Position numbers and translations under genes: made by a program
DNA from: Gonapodya sp. JEL0774
Taxonomy: Eukaryota > Monoblepharomycota > Monoblepharidomycetes > Monoblepharidales > Gonapodyaceae
DNA: 64,000 nt
Assembly: GCA_027604505.1 (NCBI GenBank)
Contig: JADIIX010000097.1
Coordinates: 1-64,000 of the forward strand
Reading direction: 5' to 3'
In this document: piece by piece, positions 1-11,332 of the stretch
Layout: each line of letters starts with the position of its first letter
How positions within the stretch are numbered: the first letter of the stretch is position 1
Notes under the pieces: generated by a model
The model's input: only the letters and a program-made list of their open reading frames with translations
Told to the model about the DNA's origin: nothing
The model's database searches: none

Positions 1-795
1 CCCAATATTTTCCCCCGTGCCACATACCTTGTGTGCACCAAAGTCGTGATAACTAAATTCTGCGCAACCTCTCTAATGGAAAGCGACAACAAGAATTCTG
101 CATCCAGCTCCAGCTCTTTGTCTTCCCCCTCCTCCTCAACTTCCACGATGTCTTTTACCAGGACAGCAAGCCTCCTTTTTCTCCTCCTCACCACAATTCT
201 AGGAGTCTACATTTTGACTCTTGCTTCCTTCATTTCGGATCCACGGCAACATATCAGGAGCTCGGAGAAAGCTGGAAGAGTGTGGACAGAACAGGTTTTG
301 GCAAACAAGAGTCTGTGCATGCAGAATGCTCGTATGAGCCCACCAGTGCTCCGTCAACTTGTTGCAAGACTCAAGTTTCCATGTGGGACACTACGTGGAC
401 TTGCAGATGGTGTTCAGTCACAGTTGAAGAGCAGTTAATGGGCTTCCTCTACTGGGTTGGGCAACGTTCATTCACCTGGAATCAGGCCAGCTGATTCGAA
501 CACTCCACAATTGCCATGTACTGGCTCATCTTTTTGCACTGGCTAGCTAATACATCAGGCTTCCAGACACTGCTAAGGGTCCTGACCAGGAACAATTTTT
601 GGAGAGCAAAAATTGCAAGTTTCGACAATTCTATGGGGCGTTAGGAGCAGTCAACAGAACGCACATCCCCATCTTTGTTCCGGAGTCTGAACAAGGTCTT
701 TTGCAAAATCAGAAAGGACACATTACACAGAATTGTCTGGGTGTGGTGGACTTTCACCAGTGTTTTGTGTATTTTTGGGCAAGGTGGCAGGTCAA

Positions 796-807
796 GCTAT
801 GACAAAC
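796..807 (+). repeat. Left terminal inverted repeat of the nested element
   Basis: The 12-nt sequence GCTATGACAAAC is the perfect inverse of 2397-2408. It sits directly after the last recognisable transposase codons on the left side of the insertion. Confidence 0.6.
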
Positions 808-2396
808 CGAACTCGGCACAAAAAAAGATCACCAAAACAAGCTTTTGAGCACACATTTTGTGATCGAATCAAACCTCAAACTCTGACATCCTTGATCGAA
901 CCGAACTCTGATGAGAACATTGATTGTTTTCGAACTTCTTAGCTAAACTAAACAGATATAACAGTAGAACTTCAATCTTCGTCAGTACTCAAGTCATCAT
1001 GTGACTCCACATCCTCCCATTTGTTGGTTTTGTAATTACTTGAATGAGAGCTTTCAAAAGCTCCAAGGTTGCATAACTTGTTTGTGGGCTCAGCCAGAAA
1101 ACAAACACACTCTGGGCAATTAAATACTAATGCTGGTAAATATTACTTATTCATTATTGACATGTCTGCTACAAAGTCTATTGCTAAGAAATAAGAATAC
1201 CGCATCACCCCCACCCACCATGTCCTAGCTGCTAGTTGACTGAGTGGACAACACGAGACTTGAACCCATCCACAAGTTAGATGTCACACCTTTGCAGGAC
1301 AACCAACAGCCACCAGACAGTGAGAAAACTTGCTTCCTGACGCTGCTGGAGGTGAGTAACAAAAAAGGCAGTTCAAGAACTCTGCCTCCAAATGGACTGT
1401 CTCACATGCAAATTGGTGTTGGAACAAGGGGTGAGTAGTCTGGGGATTGATACGGGGAACAGGCGTGGTGCTGGAGGGCACCACATCCCACGAGCTAATG
1501 GATGGGTGTTGGGGGAAAATGACATCAGCCTAAAGGAGGCTGCTGAAGCCAACAAACCACGCCCCAAGCACCATTGGTACTAGGTCAAGCGGCTGGGAGC
1601 TTTGGGAATGGTGGCAAGCAGTGGAGGAAGCAAGATGTCAGTACAAACCAACCCAGTGATGCTCAGTTCGCTGACGTGAACACCAACATGCGCGCAAGCC
1701 CACCTCCCATCATCTGGGAAGATGTAGCAATGGGTGACGCGGCCATCGCGTTTGATTTCTGGACACCAGGAGCCCCAACAGGTTCGGGGTACCCATTGCA
1801 CGTGCAATTTGAACCTACCTTGAATACCTGGAGGCTTTTCCACTCACTCTTCATCCTGAATGACAATGCAACGACGGCTCCTGATCTAGACCACTGTATT
1901 CCTTTGAAATCATGGTGGTATGGCGCGAAAATTGTGAACAGGGACAAAGGGGCGACGATGGAGGAACAAGGGTAGCGGAATTGAATTCTACGAACAAAAA
2001 CAAAAAATGAGAGAAAAACAAGGAGATAGACAGAAAAACTTCGGCAGGAAAGGGAAAGACAGACGCTTACAAGGATGTGAGGACGAAGGTGGTCAGTGAA
2101 CCCATCTATCCAAAACTTCCAAGAGTCCACGACCCACTGTATCCGTACTCTCATTTCCTGAAATAGGGGTGGGGAAGTAGATTTGTGCCGCAATAGTGTG
2201 GCCAGTGGATTGGTGGAGACAATATTTCGAAGTGTGCAGGTAAGACGTGGTCAGCCACAAAACAAACATGTTCAAAAACTGCAACCCCAAGTTTGAGTTC
2301 GATTTGAGATCGTCTACAAAAAGATTTTATCTAAAAATCTAAGTTCGAGATCAGGTTCGGCTTGTCAAACTTCGAGCGAACCGGAACTTATAGAAC

Positions 2397-2408
2397 GTTT
2401 GTCATAGC
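2397..2408 (-). repeat. Right terminal inverted repeat of the nested element
   Basis: The 12-nt sequence GTTTGTCATAGC is the perfect inverse of 796-807. Transposase-like sequence resumes about 25 nt further right. Confidence 0.6.
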
Positions 2409-3010
2409 GTGAGTGGCAGGGATCGGTGCTCGATGATGCCAGGGCACACAGATTTGATGCATCACCTGGGCAATTCTATCTTGGTGATGCCATCATACCA
2501 GGGTGATTGGTATCATTTGAAGGAATGGGGTGAAGGACAATTGAGGTGAGTACGACTGTACGTTTCAGCTGCAAGGATGCATCACAACACCTTTGACAAT
2601 CACAGACCTTATAGTGCTCAGGAACTTTTCAACCGTCGCCATTCTTCTCTGAGAAACATTTTAGAACGAGCGTTTGGAATCCTGAACAAGCTCCAATAAT
2701 GGAAACCCCTACGCACTACAGCATAGAGATACAGGTTGGCTGGTTTGTCAGCCTGGTTGATGCATGGCCAAGGTCACAGCACAACAGGCTGGCACTGGCC
2801 GGACTAGTTGAGACGATCCCGCCACATAGCGACCAAAATCCCACTCCAGAAAGAGAACCACAGCCTAAATTCATACAGGGATTGTAACTAGAACATGATG
2901 GACATATATGCAATTTGTTTCCTTGCTTTTGAGGGAAAGGAATAATTTCCATTTCTCCGGTTAGGCAGGTCAAGATAGTGCAATGTCATTGCCCACACAA
3001 CCTTCCAGTC

Positions 3011-4143
3011 AGAACATTCTCAAGCCAGAACCCATCTCAGCCATCTCACATATAATCGAGGTCCCTCCCAGTGATCAGAAGACCAAAGGCAAATGTTGCC
3101 ACACGAGAAATGGATGACGGGACCATCCAGAAACCTCAAGTTCAAGGCTATTGCTCTTCCAGAGGACCCTGCTGCTGGTCTTGCCCTAAAAACAAGGCTT
3201 CTTGGACCTAGGCTTGGGTTCACCGAGATGAGATCCCCTCAATCCAAAGCTCTCGTGCAGGTTCTCTTCCATGGGAAAGATCTTGGCCTGTATACCACAG
3301 CCGCCATTAGTGGGGAAAGTGAGTATAGTGAAACAGACAAATACACAAACGTTAAACAAACACTTTAAACGTTCAAACAATCGTGCGCGCCTTACTTAGC
3401 GAAGTTAAGAAAAGAAATCTTTTTGGTGGGTAAGGATAGCCAAATTGCCTGTGTGATTGAGAATGTGTCTGGCAGTTACACATTGTGCGAGACATAGCAT
3501 GTAGCCTAACTGGCTGAACGAAAGTGTCTTTTGGTCTTAGTTGTGTGTTCAAACCTTGGTGGTCTTTTTCTTTAAGTCCAGACGCAAGCGAAAGCTTAGT
3601 AAGGCTTAAGATCAACCGCTAAGGAAGGGATAAGCGTTAGTTGGCCCATTTAGTGCTTTAATCATTATCTTTATAGTGATTGAGTACCTTTTAGTGACTT
3701 GTTGTTTGGATTGAATGAAGTAATCACTTAGTTCTGGCTGCTGGGTAAGTTGTCCATTTGGCCGGGAAAGAGAAGTTACTCTGCAAACTGAAGTGCTTTG
3801 GGAAGCATCTTTCTGAGTGAGTTCTAGTGCCAGTTCTTGGTGCTGGAACTCAAATTTGTAGAAGTCGTATTTCACAACTAAAGCTGTCTATCTTGAGTTA
3901 GAGGACTGAGTATCAGTAGAGTGAAGAGAACTTTGACTAGTTGTACTGCCTGAACATAGTTGGAATACACTGTTGTTTGAGCATCGACTTTCATTTACTC
4001 TCTTCGATTTACAAACTCGAAGTTCTTTAATCTCTTTGTGTTCATTGGACCTACAAGTTCAAGTCGTCATACTTGGGCTTTAAAGAGACAAATAAACAAA
4101 CTATCTTGTGGGACATAAACCCTCCTACAACGTATGACTGTCG
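3011..4143. other. Gene-free AT-rich stretch
   Basis: No gene is supported here. Open frames are short and show no conserved motifs. The part from about 3,640 to 4,135 is AT-rich with many short direct and inverted words, as in a decayed transposon end. I could not find matching long terminal repeats or a primer-binding site. Confidence 0.4.
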
Positions 4144-4395
4144 GTGAGTGTTTCGCAATTACCACCGCTCATGAGGCTCATGTCTCTGACTGGTTACTCG
4201 CTCTCAGATTTTGCGGTGCTAATCAATTGGTGTACCGCGGCGGACCCCGAAGATCGCCCGATTGCCTCCGAAATTCTTGCATCAGACTACGCAAGGGCCA
4301 GGATTGATGACCCACGGTATCGGATGGATCCCACTGGTGATCTAAACCCCCGAGTGTACTGGCAGAGTTTCGATACCGACCGCGCAGCAGGCTGA
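4144..4395 (+). pseudogene. Possible fragment of a protein kinase C-lobe
   Basis: A short open frame reads INWCTAADPEDRPIASEIL near its middle. That resembles the subdomain XI region of eukaryotic protein kinases (cysteine, then D-P-x-x-R-P with small residues). Nothing upstream in any frame shows the glycine loop, the HRD motif or the DFG motif, so at most this is a leftover piece of a kinase gene. The match is short and may be chance. Protein function is not claimed. Confidence 0.22.
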
Positions 4396-7300
4396 TAGCC
4401 AAGTTTAAGTTGGGGTTCATGTATTGGTCAATACAATGCCATGTTGAATCTGCATTGTAATTGTTCGTACAATCGCTCATGCTGATCCGCTAGCGTCTTG
4501 CGAGTAGTCTCGGCTGCGCATTTTCCAGTCAAGTCCACTTCGAGCTCAAAATCTTGTCCCATGCTTCACAGCAACCCTTCCTCCGTCATCACAACTACTC
4601 ACCACCTGACTCTCAATGTCACAGGGCTGAAGTTGGTTGCACATGTCTGAATGAGATACCTTTTGCGGAAACAGGAGGTGCTGAAGCAGTAAGCGTGTGA
4701 AATGATTGGGGGAAGTGGACTAGAGAACGAATAAGTAGATTTCAGAACCGCTGCTCACACCTCACCTCACTTCAGTCCACTTGTGAACACCCCCGCCTGC
4801 TCTTGCCATGCTGAAAATTGAGTTAGTTTCTCTGTGCAAGTAGTCTCAATGTTGCCAGGTATGGTCGTGTACCAAACGGACAGTCCAAGGACCTTCACAG
4901 ATATCCTCGGGCCAGAAGCTTGTGAGTTAGCCAACCAAAAAGCTCGAGGGCTGGCATCAGCTCTCTCAAGCAACACGTTCGGGGAATTTTCTGTGACCAG
5001 GGTTTTCAGTCATAATATGGAGGATCTGCACTACTTAAAAGCTCAATCTCTCGAGCTCCACGTCAATCCAACCTCTCTTTAATCGTGCCGAAGTTCTCTC
5101 TTTCAGCAAACACCCTTACAACTCACCTTTACGTGGCTTATCCACTCCACCATTCGCCAACTGCTCTCATTAGTTATTCCCGTCCATGCGTCTATGGAAT
5201 CTCAAAACTCCCGTGTCGAGGGATCCAGGCCGACCTGCGGCCGGAGAAGCATATTCGGCGAGCGATTTCGAGACTGGAGTCGTGGCGACAAGATTGGTCA
5301 AACAGAAGCAGTGAGAATACTCACGAAACATCCTGGAGTCACCACACTCCCTAACTCTGTGCCGTCTTCGGATCTCCAGGGATTGCAACCGCCATTATAT
5401 CCTTCTCGTCAAGTTTGTCACTGGTACGCCGACCTCAAACAAGCCCCATTGATTCAAAGCAGGAGGTGCATTCCAACTGAGAATCGTTCCTTGATACCGA
5501 GATTTTGTTGACCGAAATCGGAGCTGTATTGTCTCCATTGCTCCCGACCGACAAGTGCACAGTACGGGCTACGATCCGATCAGTGGCACTCGCAAACTGC
5601 GGTATTAATCGACCGGCTCCACAGCACAAACACAGCAATCCGCACTTATGTGATCCACGACACGGGAGTTTGGCCGACGTGACAGTCCCGTGTTAAACAT
5701 GTTAAAGAGTGGTAGGTCCGGTGGGTGCTTTGATCTTCTCTGAAGTCAGTATCACATCCCTTGTCCGCTTTGTCTCGCTGCCTCCACTCTCGCTCTTCCA
5801 CTGTCTCAAAACCGCGGCGACTCTTTGATCACACCAAGTTGCGCACCTCTCATCTCACTGGAGTCCCCGTGCGCCTCGTCGCCAAGCACACCAGGAAACG
5901 ACGTTGGGCCTGCTCCCATACAATCAACAATCCACTTGTAACAACTGTGCGGACCTCGAATTTGGACCAGCCCTCATGCTCTCTTCATGCAACGACAATG
6001 GGTTCGCATTGAGGGCTCGTGGGCCACCATCATTTGAAGTACGGCTGGGAAGAGATGCGATGGATCCATCAGCGTCCGGGATGCCGCGTTGCACAAACCA
6101 GGAGCAACGAACATAAGCACCGCGGGTGAGGCACGCTTACTAATTGGGCCGGAATGCGGTGAAAGATTGTGGTGACGTAGCTTAAGGTGGGGGAGCGTTC
6201 TTGTTGGGGTGGGACAGCGGAAGGACTGTGGATGCTCGACGCGGTGAGTACCAGAACAGTACCGTTATCACCACTCACAAATGTTGTCACCTACTCTCCG
6301 TCTCCAAAACATACAACAAATTGCACGGATGCGTCGGTGGGAGTCCCTGGCCCCACTCTTGTCCCACCGGTTACTTGGGCTAGAGGCTTCCGAGGTGTGG
6401 TGGCGCTGGTTGCCAGGATTGCAAGGAAAGTACCCGGTGCAGTGCAATGACTGAATTTTAACTCCTCGAACTTGTGTTTGCGCCGATTCGGGGAGCAGTG
6501 CTTGAAAGTGTGATTCCCGTGGAGCCCAAGTAGAATTGCTCATCACCACCACCAGTACTGCCTGTCCCACCACCTAATCCACCGATGAGGCTGGCGGTAT
6601 TAGGAGGCTGGCGGTAGTTAAAGCAGTGGAGGAACCGTCTGCGGGACTGGAGCATCGCCAGCGGTACGGGAAGTGTGCGCGTGAAAGTCGCGCATTGACT
6701 CGTGGAGCATTGCGCCATGGTTACTTGTAAATGGTGATAATAATGATGATGAAGGGGTCATCGTCCTGAACTGGTGTTTGGCGTCTGTGAATATACGGTC
6801 GGGAAAAGATGACGACACGCAGTCCGTAGGATGTGGTTGGCGGGCGTAAGAGAAGCCGGTGAGATCATTTCATGAGGACGATGCCGTGAGGTCGGTTTCT
6901 TCGAGTGTGGAATGGTGGGTTTTGACGAGCGCGAGGGTGGAAGGTGTCTGATGCTTTGAGTGTTCGGGGATGAGTTACGAGCACGTAGAAACACAAGGCG
7001 TGGCTGGATTTGTCATAGATGAAGGAGTTTCATCACTGTCGGCGTTGCCGTTGTTGTAGAATGGCGACGACTCTCACTTCAGTATTGGCGGGAGGAATCC
7101 ACCTCGAGGAATTCCAACCTCTGTTCATCGAGTGTTTCGGGTCATCACGCTCCCTCAGTCCCGCCACCAAATTTTCCTCGTTCGGTAACTTCTTGTCCTT
7201 CCTGTCTCTGTCTGTCAGCTGCCCTCAGTACCACCAAGGTGCCCTCACACATAATATGTCCAGATCCCGTCTCCATCCTCTGAAGACACCGACGGAATGT

Positions 7301-7614
7301 CCACATCCTCGATCTCCATCAACACATCCGCCTCATTTTATCGCCTAAGCGCCGAACTGAGGCTGTGATATCCAGCTAGCTCATTGGGCCGGTTCTCGCC
7401 GACCAGTTCCGCTGCCCATCGTGGTGTCTGTCAATTAGAAGGATTGGGCGTTGAAACAGGGTTTTCATGGGTTATGGCGTTGGATTGTTCTCGCGTCGCA
7501 AGTGGATGATAAGTTTCGCTTCTTGTCTGCTGGCCCTGCCGTTGATTGCGGGTGAACCTCAACTTCTCCGAAACCTTCCCAGTCCCCCCATGGACTGTTC
7601 CACGCTTGGACGCC
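4396..7614. other. Gene-poor region with no supported gene
   Basis: I see no recognisable protein family in the 3.2 kb before the SNM1 gene. Several 60-110-codon open frames exist on both strands (for example about 5,194-5,511 plus and 6,458-6,718 minus, the latter with a glycine-rich GGLGGGTGSTGGG stretch), but none has family motifs or convincing exon partners. The last few hundred bases before 7,615 probably hold the promoter of the repair gene. Confidence 0.4.
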
Positions 7615-10600
7615 ATGACGAGTTTCTTTACCCGTCCTGCCCGATCTTCGAGCGACGATGATTTTCAATCGATGGCGCCCGTTGGTCCCAAATCTCGAAT
7701 CAAACCAAACGTGTCCAGTCTCCCACAAACTCCAACATTCGCAAACTCAAAGAAGCGCAAGCGGACACTGAACACTAAAAATGCGAGTACGGTATCATCG
7801 GCTTCAGCTTCTGTGAAACGGCTCAAGAAAGAGTCTCCCAAGAGTGGTCGAAATGGAATCATGTCGTTCATGCGCACTCAGCATCATGCGGTTGATTTGG
7901 AAGTAATAGACGTGGACGCCGAGGACAACGACACGAGTTTGTCCATCTCGTTGGTTGAAAGCTGTGCGGTGCCCTCGGTGGACAGTTGCATGCTTGACTC
8001 CGGTTATGGGACTGTCAACCATCTCATTGTGGAGAGTTCTTTTGCTGCAGAGGAAAAGCTTGATGGACGGACAGGCGCAGACAATGTGGGACAATCGATC
8101 CCCGCTCCCGAGTTCGCGGACCCTGCATTTGTCCACGACGAAGTTCCAGACAACCCCCACGACCCCCTTTCGTCGTTTCTGGCAGCATCCGCTGCCATAT
8201 ATTCGAGTCAATCCCAATCACAGTCCTATTCGCAATCTTTGGATGGTGACGATGTGGACAATGACGGAATCGGAGAGCTCCTCGCCGAAATGGAGCACGA
8301 ACACGATGACGACATCATGTCGGTGTGGAGCGAGGAAGGCGAAGTGCGTCAGTCTGATCGTTTAGGCGACCATTCTCGCGTTGTATCGGACAGTATGGAT
8401 GTGGACGTCGACACTCCATTTCTTGATCCTGCCGAGGCACCTGCCCCAGTCGAAAACTCTGAGCAGGTTGAACGAGAGGACCCCATAGCCAATAACCTTG
8501 AAGACGTCCAGGACTCCTTCGATCTATGGGCAACGCAGGCGGAGCGGGAGCTTGTGGAGGCGTTGGGCCTCGTGGAAGACTCAGGCAACTCATTCGCGGA
8601 TGGCCAGGACGAGAGAGTGTCACCACGTGCTCAAACATGTCCAGTATGTTGCGTGACGTTTGGCAACGATCACCAAGCTGTATGTGTGCACATATCCTCA
8701 TGCTTTCACTGCCGTAATATTCAACAAAGCTGACTCTACGTCAATAACCAAGGCTTTCTCCGACCACGTTAACGCCTGCGTCCACAACAAGTCGAACGAC
8801 CCGGTCTCAACCCTCCGCAACTCCAACATATCAGCCGTGCTTGATGGTTTCCGATATTCCCCTGGGCAATCCGCCAACCCAACCGCTCGACCCTTGTCTA
8901 CCCTCCAATCACGACATTTCCACTCCGCGGGCGAAAGTGCTGCTAAGACTTCCTCGTCTGTGAGTGTGTCGGCTCCGACAAACTCGGGATCACGGAACGG
9001 AGGATGGGGTTGGGGCGCGTGGAGCGGGAAGGGCAAGGGGAAACGGGAGTGTCCGTTCTACAAACGGATACCTGGTGAGTTTTTGTGCGTTTCCGTTTTA
9101 CACTTTCGAATGGCGCGGCTCATGAGTTGGCTGTGCATTCGATGTCGACCAGGTACATCGTTTGCGGTGGACGCCTTCACGTACGGAGCGATCCCTGGAG
9201 TTACTGGCTACTTTCTGACACATTTCCACAGCGACCACTACGGTAGGTGACTCAAGCTCCCAATAAATTCTCATCTTATATCCGCGTGATTTCCACTCTC
9301 TTTCCCCGTTCGCTCAGGTGGACTCACATCGACTTTCAACCACGGAATGATTTATTGCTCCCCCGTCACTCGTACATTGGTACTGATGCAACTCCGAGTG
9401 GATGAATCCCGAGTAGTGGCGCTGCCTCTCGGGGAGGAAGTTGAGGTGGAGAGCGCTGGGTCATCGCGAGGTGGGGACAAGAAAGGGAACGCCGTGAAGG
9501 TGACATTGATGGAGGCGAATCAGTGAGTCAAGAGTATGCACTTTGTCCGTCATCTGATCTGAATAAAACGGTTGGGTTTTGTTCATTGAAGCTGCCCAGG
9601 CTCGGTTCTCATGCTCTTCAAAGTTCCCAACAGCCTTCCGAACTCTCCTCATTACACGTATCTCCACACAGGGGACATGAGAGCTCACCCTCCTCACCTC
9701 CAACTTCCGCACCTTACCTCGTTACCTCGCATCGACGCACTCTTTCTCGACACCACCTACTGTCGCCCTCAGTATCGCTTCCCGCCCCAAGACGAAGTGA
9801 TCCGAGTGTGTTCGGAACTCGTTGTGGGGATGGCGGATGGGAGAGATTCCAGGAAAGTCATTGGAGATGCATGGAAGGAATGGAGGAGTAGACAGGTCGA
9901 AGCCACAGCAGGGACGGGAGACTCCTCAGAGAAGCAGAGCAACCCACCAAAGCCGACGGGGCTGTTGGGATGGTTGCGCATCACTCCAAAAGAATCAACC
10001 TCGTCCGTCGTTGCGAAGCCACGCACATCCGGCCCTCTCAACGCATTCACGCGACTCCTGAACCCGCCCCAGCGAACACTCGTCACCGTTGGCGCTTATC
10101 AAATCGGCAAAGAGCGCCTGTTCAAAGCTCTCGCCTTGTCGCTCCGCACGTCCATCTTTGCTCAAGACTCACACAAGCGCCGAGTGCTCCGATCCATCGG
10201 AGACCAGCAGCTTGCCCGGCTTATCGTTGATGATCCATGCGGTGCATGCGTACACGTTGTGGGGATGGGGAAAGTCGACAAGGACGGGGCGTTGGAGGCC
10301 CTCGAGTATGCTAACTCCCGTGGGGGAAACTTTTCTCGAGTCATTGCGATCAGACCGACAGGCTGGACGTGGGGAGGGGGAAGCAAAGGCGGAAGAACCG
10401 CGAAAGTCGAAACGACAGGTCCGTTTTCGGTGAGAGATCTGAGACCGTACCCTGCACACCCAAAAGTGACGGTCGTCCCTTTGCCGGTGAGTTGTACCGA
10501 ACGATGTTTCTGTAATCAATCAATTGTGTGACCTTACGACAATGCTCACTGCAACATCCCATATAGTACTCGGAGCACTCGAGCTTCGACGAACTGGAGA

Positions 10601-10856
10601 TGTTTGTGTCGGGTCTGGCAAAACACCCAGGTGAGCAGTTTTTAGTGTCCGGGTGCTTCATCAGGACCTAAACCGTACCACAACAGGTCTCCGCAAAGTT
10701 GTTCCAACGGTTGGTTCAGGTCAAGGCTTCCGGGAAACTCAGCGGTACTGTGACGGCTTCCGCGCGGCTGGCGAGGCGGCTGCTCGACATGTGCCAGCGG
10801 GATCACCGAGTGAGCGAGATTGCCCACCCCTGACGTTCCGAGACCGGCAGGAATGA
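7615..10856 (+). CDS. PSO2: DNA interstrand crosslink repair nuclease, SNM1/Pso2 family
   Basis: Nuclear 5'-exonuclease of the metallo-beta-lactamase/beta-CASP family, which trims DNA around interstrand crosslinks. Seven exons give 936 residues: 7615-8679, 8753-9074, 9153-9242, 9318-9522, 9592-10486, 10567-10630, 10687-10856; all phases agree. The N-terminal 350 residues are acidic and disordered. A UBZ4-type zinc finger (CPVC, then HVNAC) is assembled across the first intron and should bind ubiquitin. The catalytic core follows: [17 protein letters not shown], the metal motif [18 protein letters not shown] (usual D replaced by E), [10 protein letters not shown], and [14 protein letters not shown]. 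The ATG at 7615 (gccATGa, [12 protein letters not shown]) was chosen because the frame upstream lacks another ATG. The last exon after KVVPTV fits the family poorly, so the C-terminal end is less certain. A long insertion of about 60 residues separates catalytic blocks. Confidence 0.9.
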
Positions 10857-11332
10857 GCGTTGTTCGTACTTAGCCTTGTATATGTGTAAATATGTATTTT
10901 TGGTTGTATGAAACTGGTGGGAACCAGTCGGCGGGGTGCTGCGGAAGTCCTCTCGTGCACGGGGTGTCCAGGGGTTGTGCAAACTTTTTTGCGGGTATAT
11001 TTCATTGGGAAATTGACGAGTTTGTTATTGAGCGCTATGCGCCATAATTTCTCTGTTTGATCATGAATTCACCTCGATCTCCCTGTTACGCTCTGATGGG
11101 TTTCCAGCTTTCCTGGTGCCCCTGTGCGTTCCCCTCATACCTTTTGCAGGCTCATCACCTGGCTTAGTCACAGCCACCTTCTCGTTGTTGATTCCACAGC
11201 CGGACACAGCTCCAGCATGACACTGCAGATCAGCTAGTAACACAGGTATTACAAATGCTCGTGACTGTTATTTTGGTTACGTCGCAAACTGGTTCATCTT
11301 TCCATTACAGTTAGCGACTTTCACCACGTACT
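10857..11332. other. Intergenic region between convergent genes
   Basis: This lies between the 3' ends of the SNM1 gene (plus) and the first isochorismatase gene (minus). It should hold both polyadenylation regions. AT-rich runs occur at about 10,870-10,910 and 10,980-11,050. No coding signal was seen. Confidence 0.4.

Larger units (their letters stand above)
796..2408. mobile_element. Nested 1.6-kb element with terminal inverted repeats
   Basis: A 1,613-bp block interrupts the Harbinger transposase exactly between its GRSSYD block and its VLDDARAHRF block. It begins with GCTATGACAAAC and ends with the exact reverse complement GTTTGTCATAGC. Further inside, both ends share looser, repeated TTCGA and GAACC motifs. 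This structure fits a non-autonomous DNA transposon. I see no clear target-site duplication, and no recognisable transposase lies inside. Open frames in the middle (about 1244-1975) match no family I know. The superfamily is undetermined. Confidence 0.6.
288..3010 (+). pseudogene. Degenerate PIF/Harbinger-type transposase
   Basis: This is the decayed coding region of a PIF/Harbinger (DDE_Tnp_4-type) transposase. Successive fragments in different frames match the usual order of the family: a VTVEEQLMGFLYWVGQ block (about 425-475), YIRLPDTAKGPDQEQF then GAVNRTHIPIFVPESEQG (about 550-700), a GRSSYD block just before 796, VLDDARAHRF then GQFYLGDA (about 2430-2490), YHLKEWG (about 2510), ELFNRRHSSLRNILERAFGI (about 2620-2680) and a final QVKIVQCHCPHNL block (about 2966-3000). 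Frame changes and stop codons separate the blocks. The catalytic Asp of the usual GAxDGTHI motif reads Asn here (GAVNRTHI), so the enzyme is dead. The frame is broken by a nested element at 796-2408 and by an intron-like insert at 2735-2968. Family assignment rests on motif order. Element ends were not found. Confidence 0.75.

Noticed and set aside
3400-4140. Possible solo long terminal repeat
   Set aside because: No paired repeat, target duplication or primer-binding site could be found.
6280-6345. Copia-like LLSVSK motif
   Set aside because: An isolated short match with no protease, integrase or reverse transcriptase nearby.
10700-10830. Alternative reading frame for the last SNM1 exon
   Set aside because: It looks protein-like, but it does not continue from the conserved KVVPTV block.
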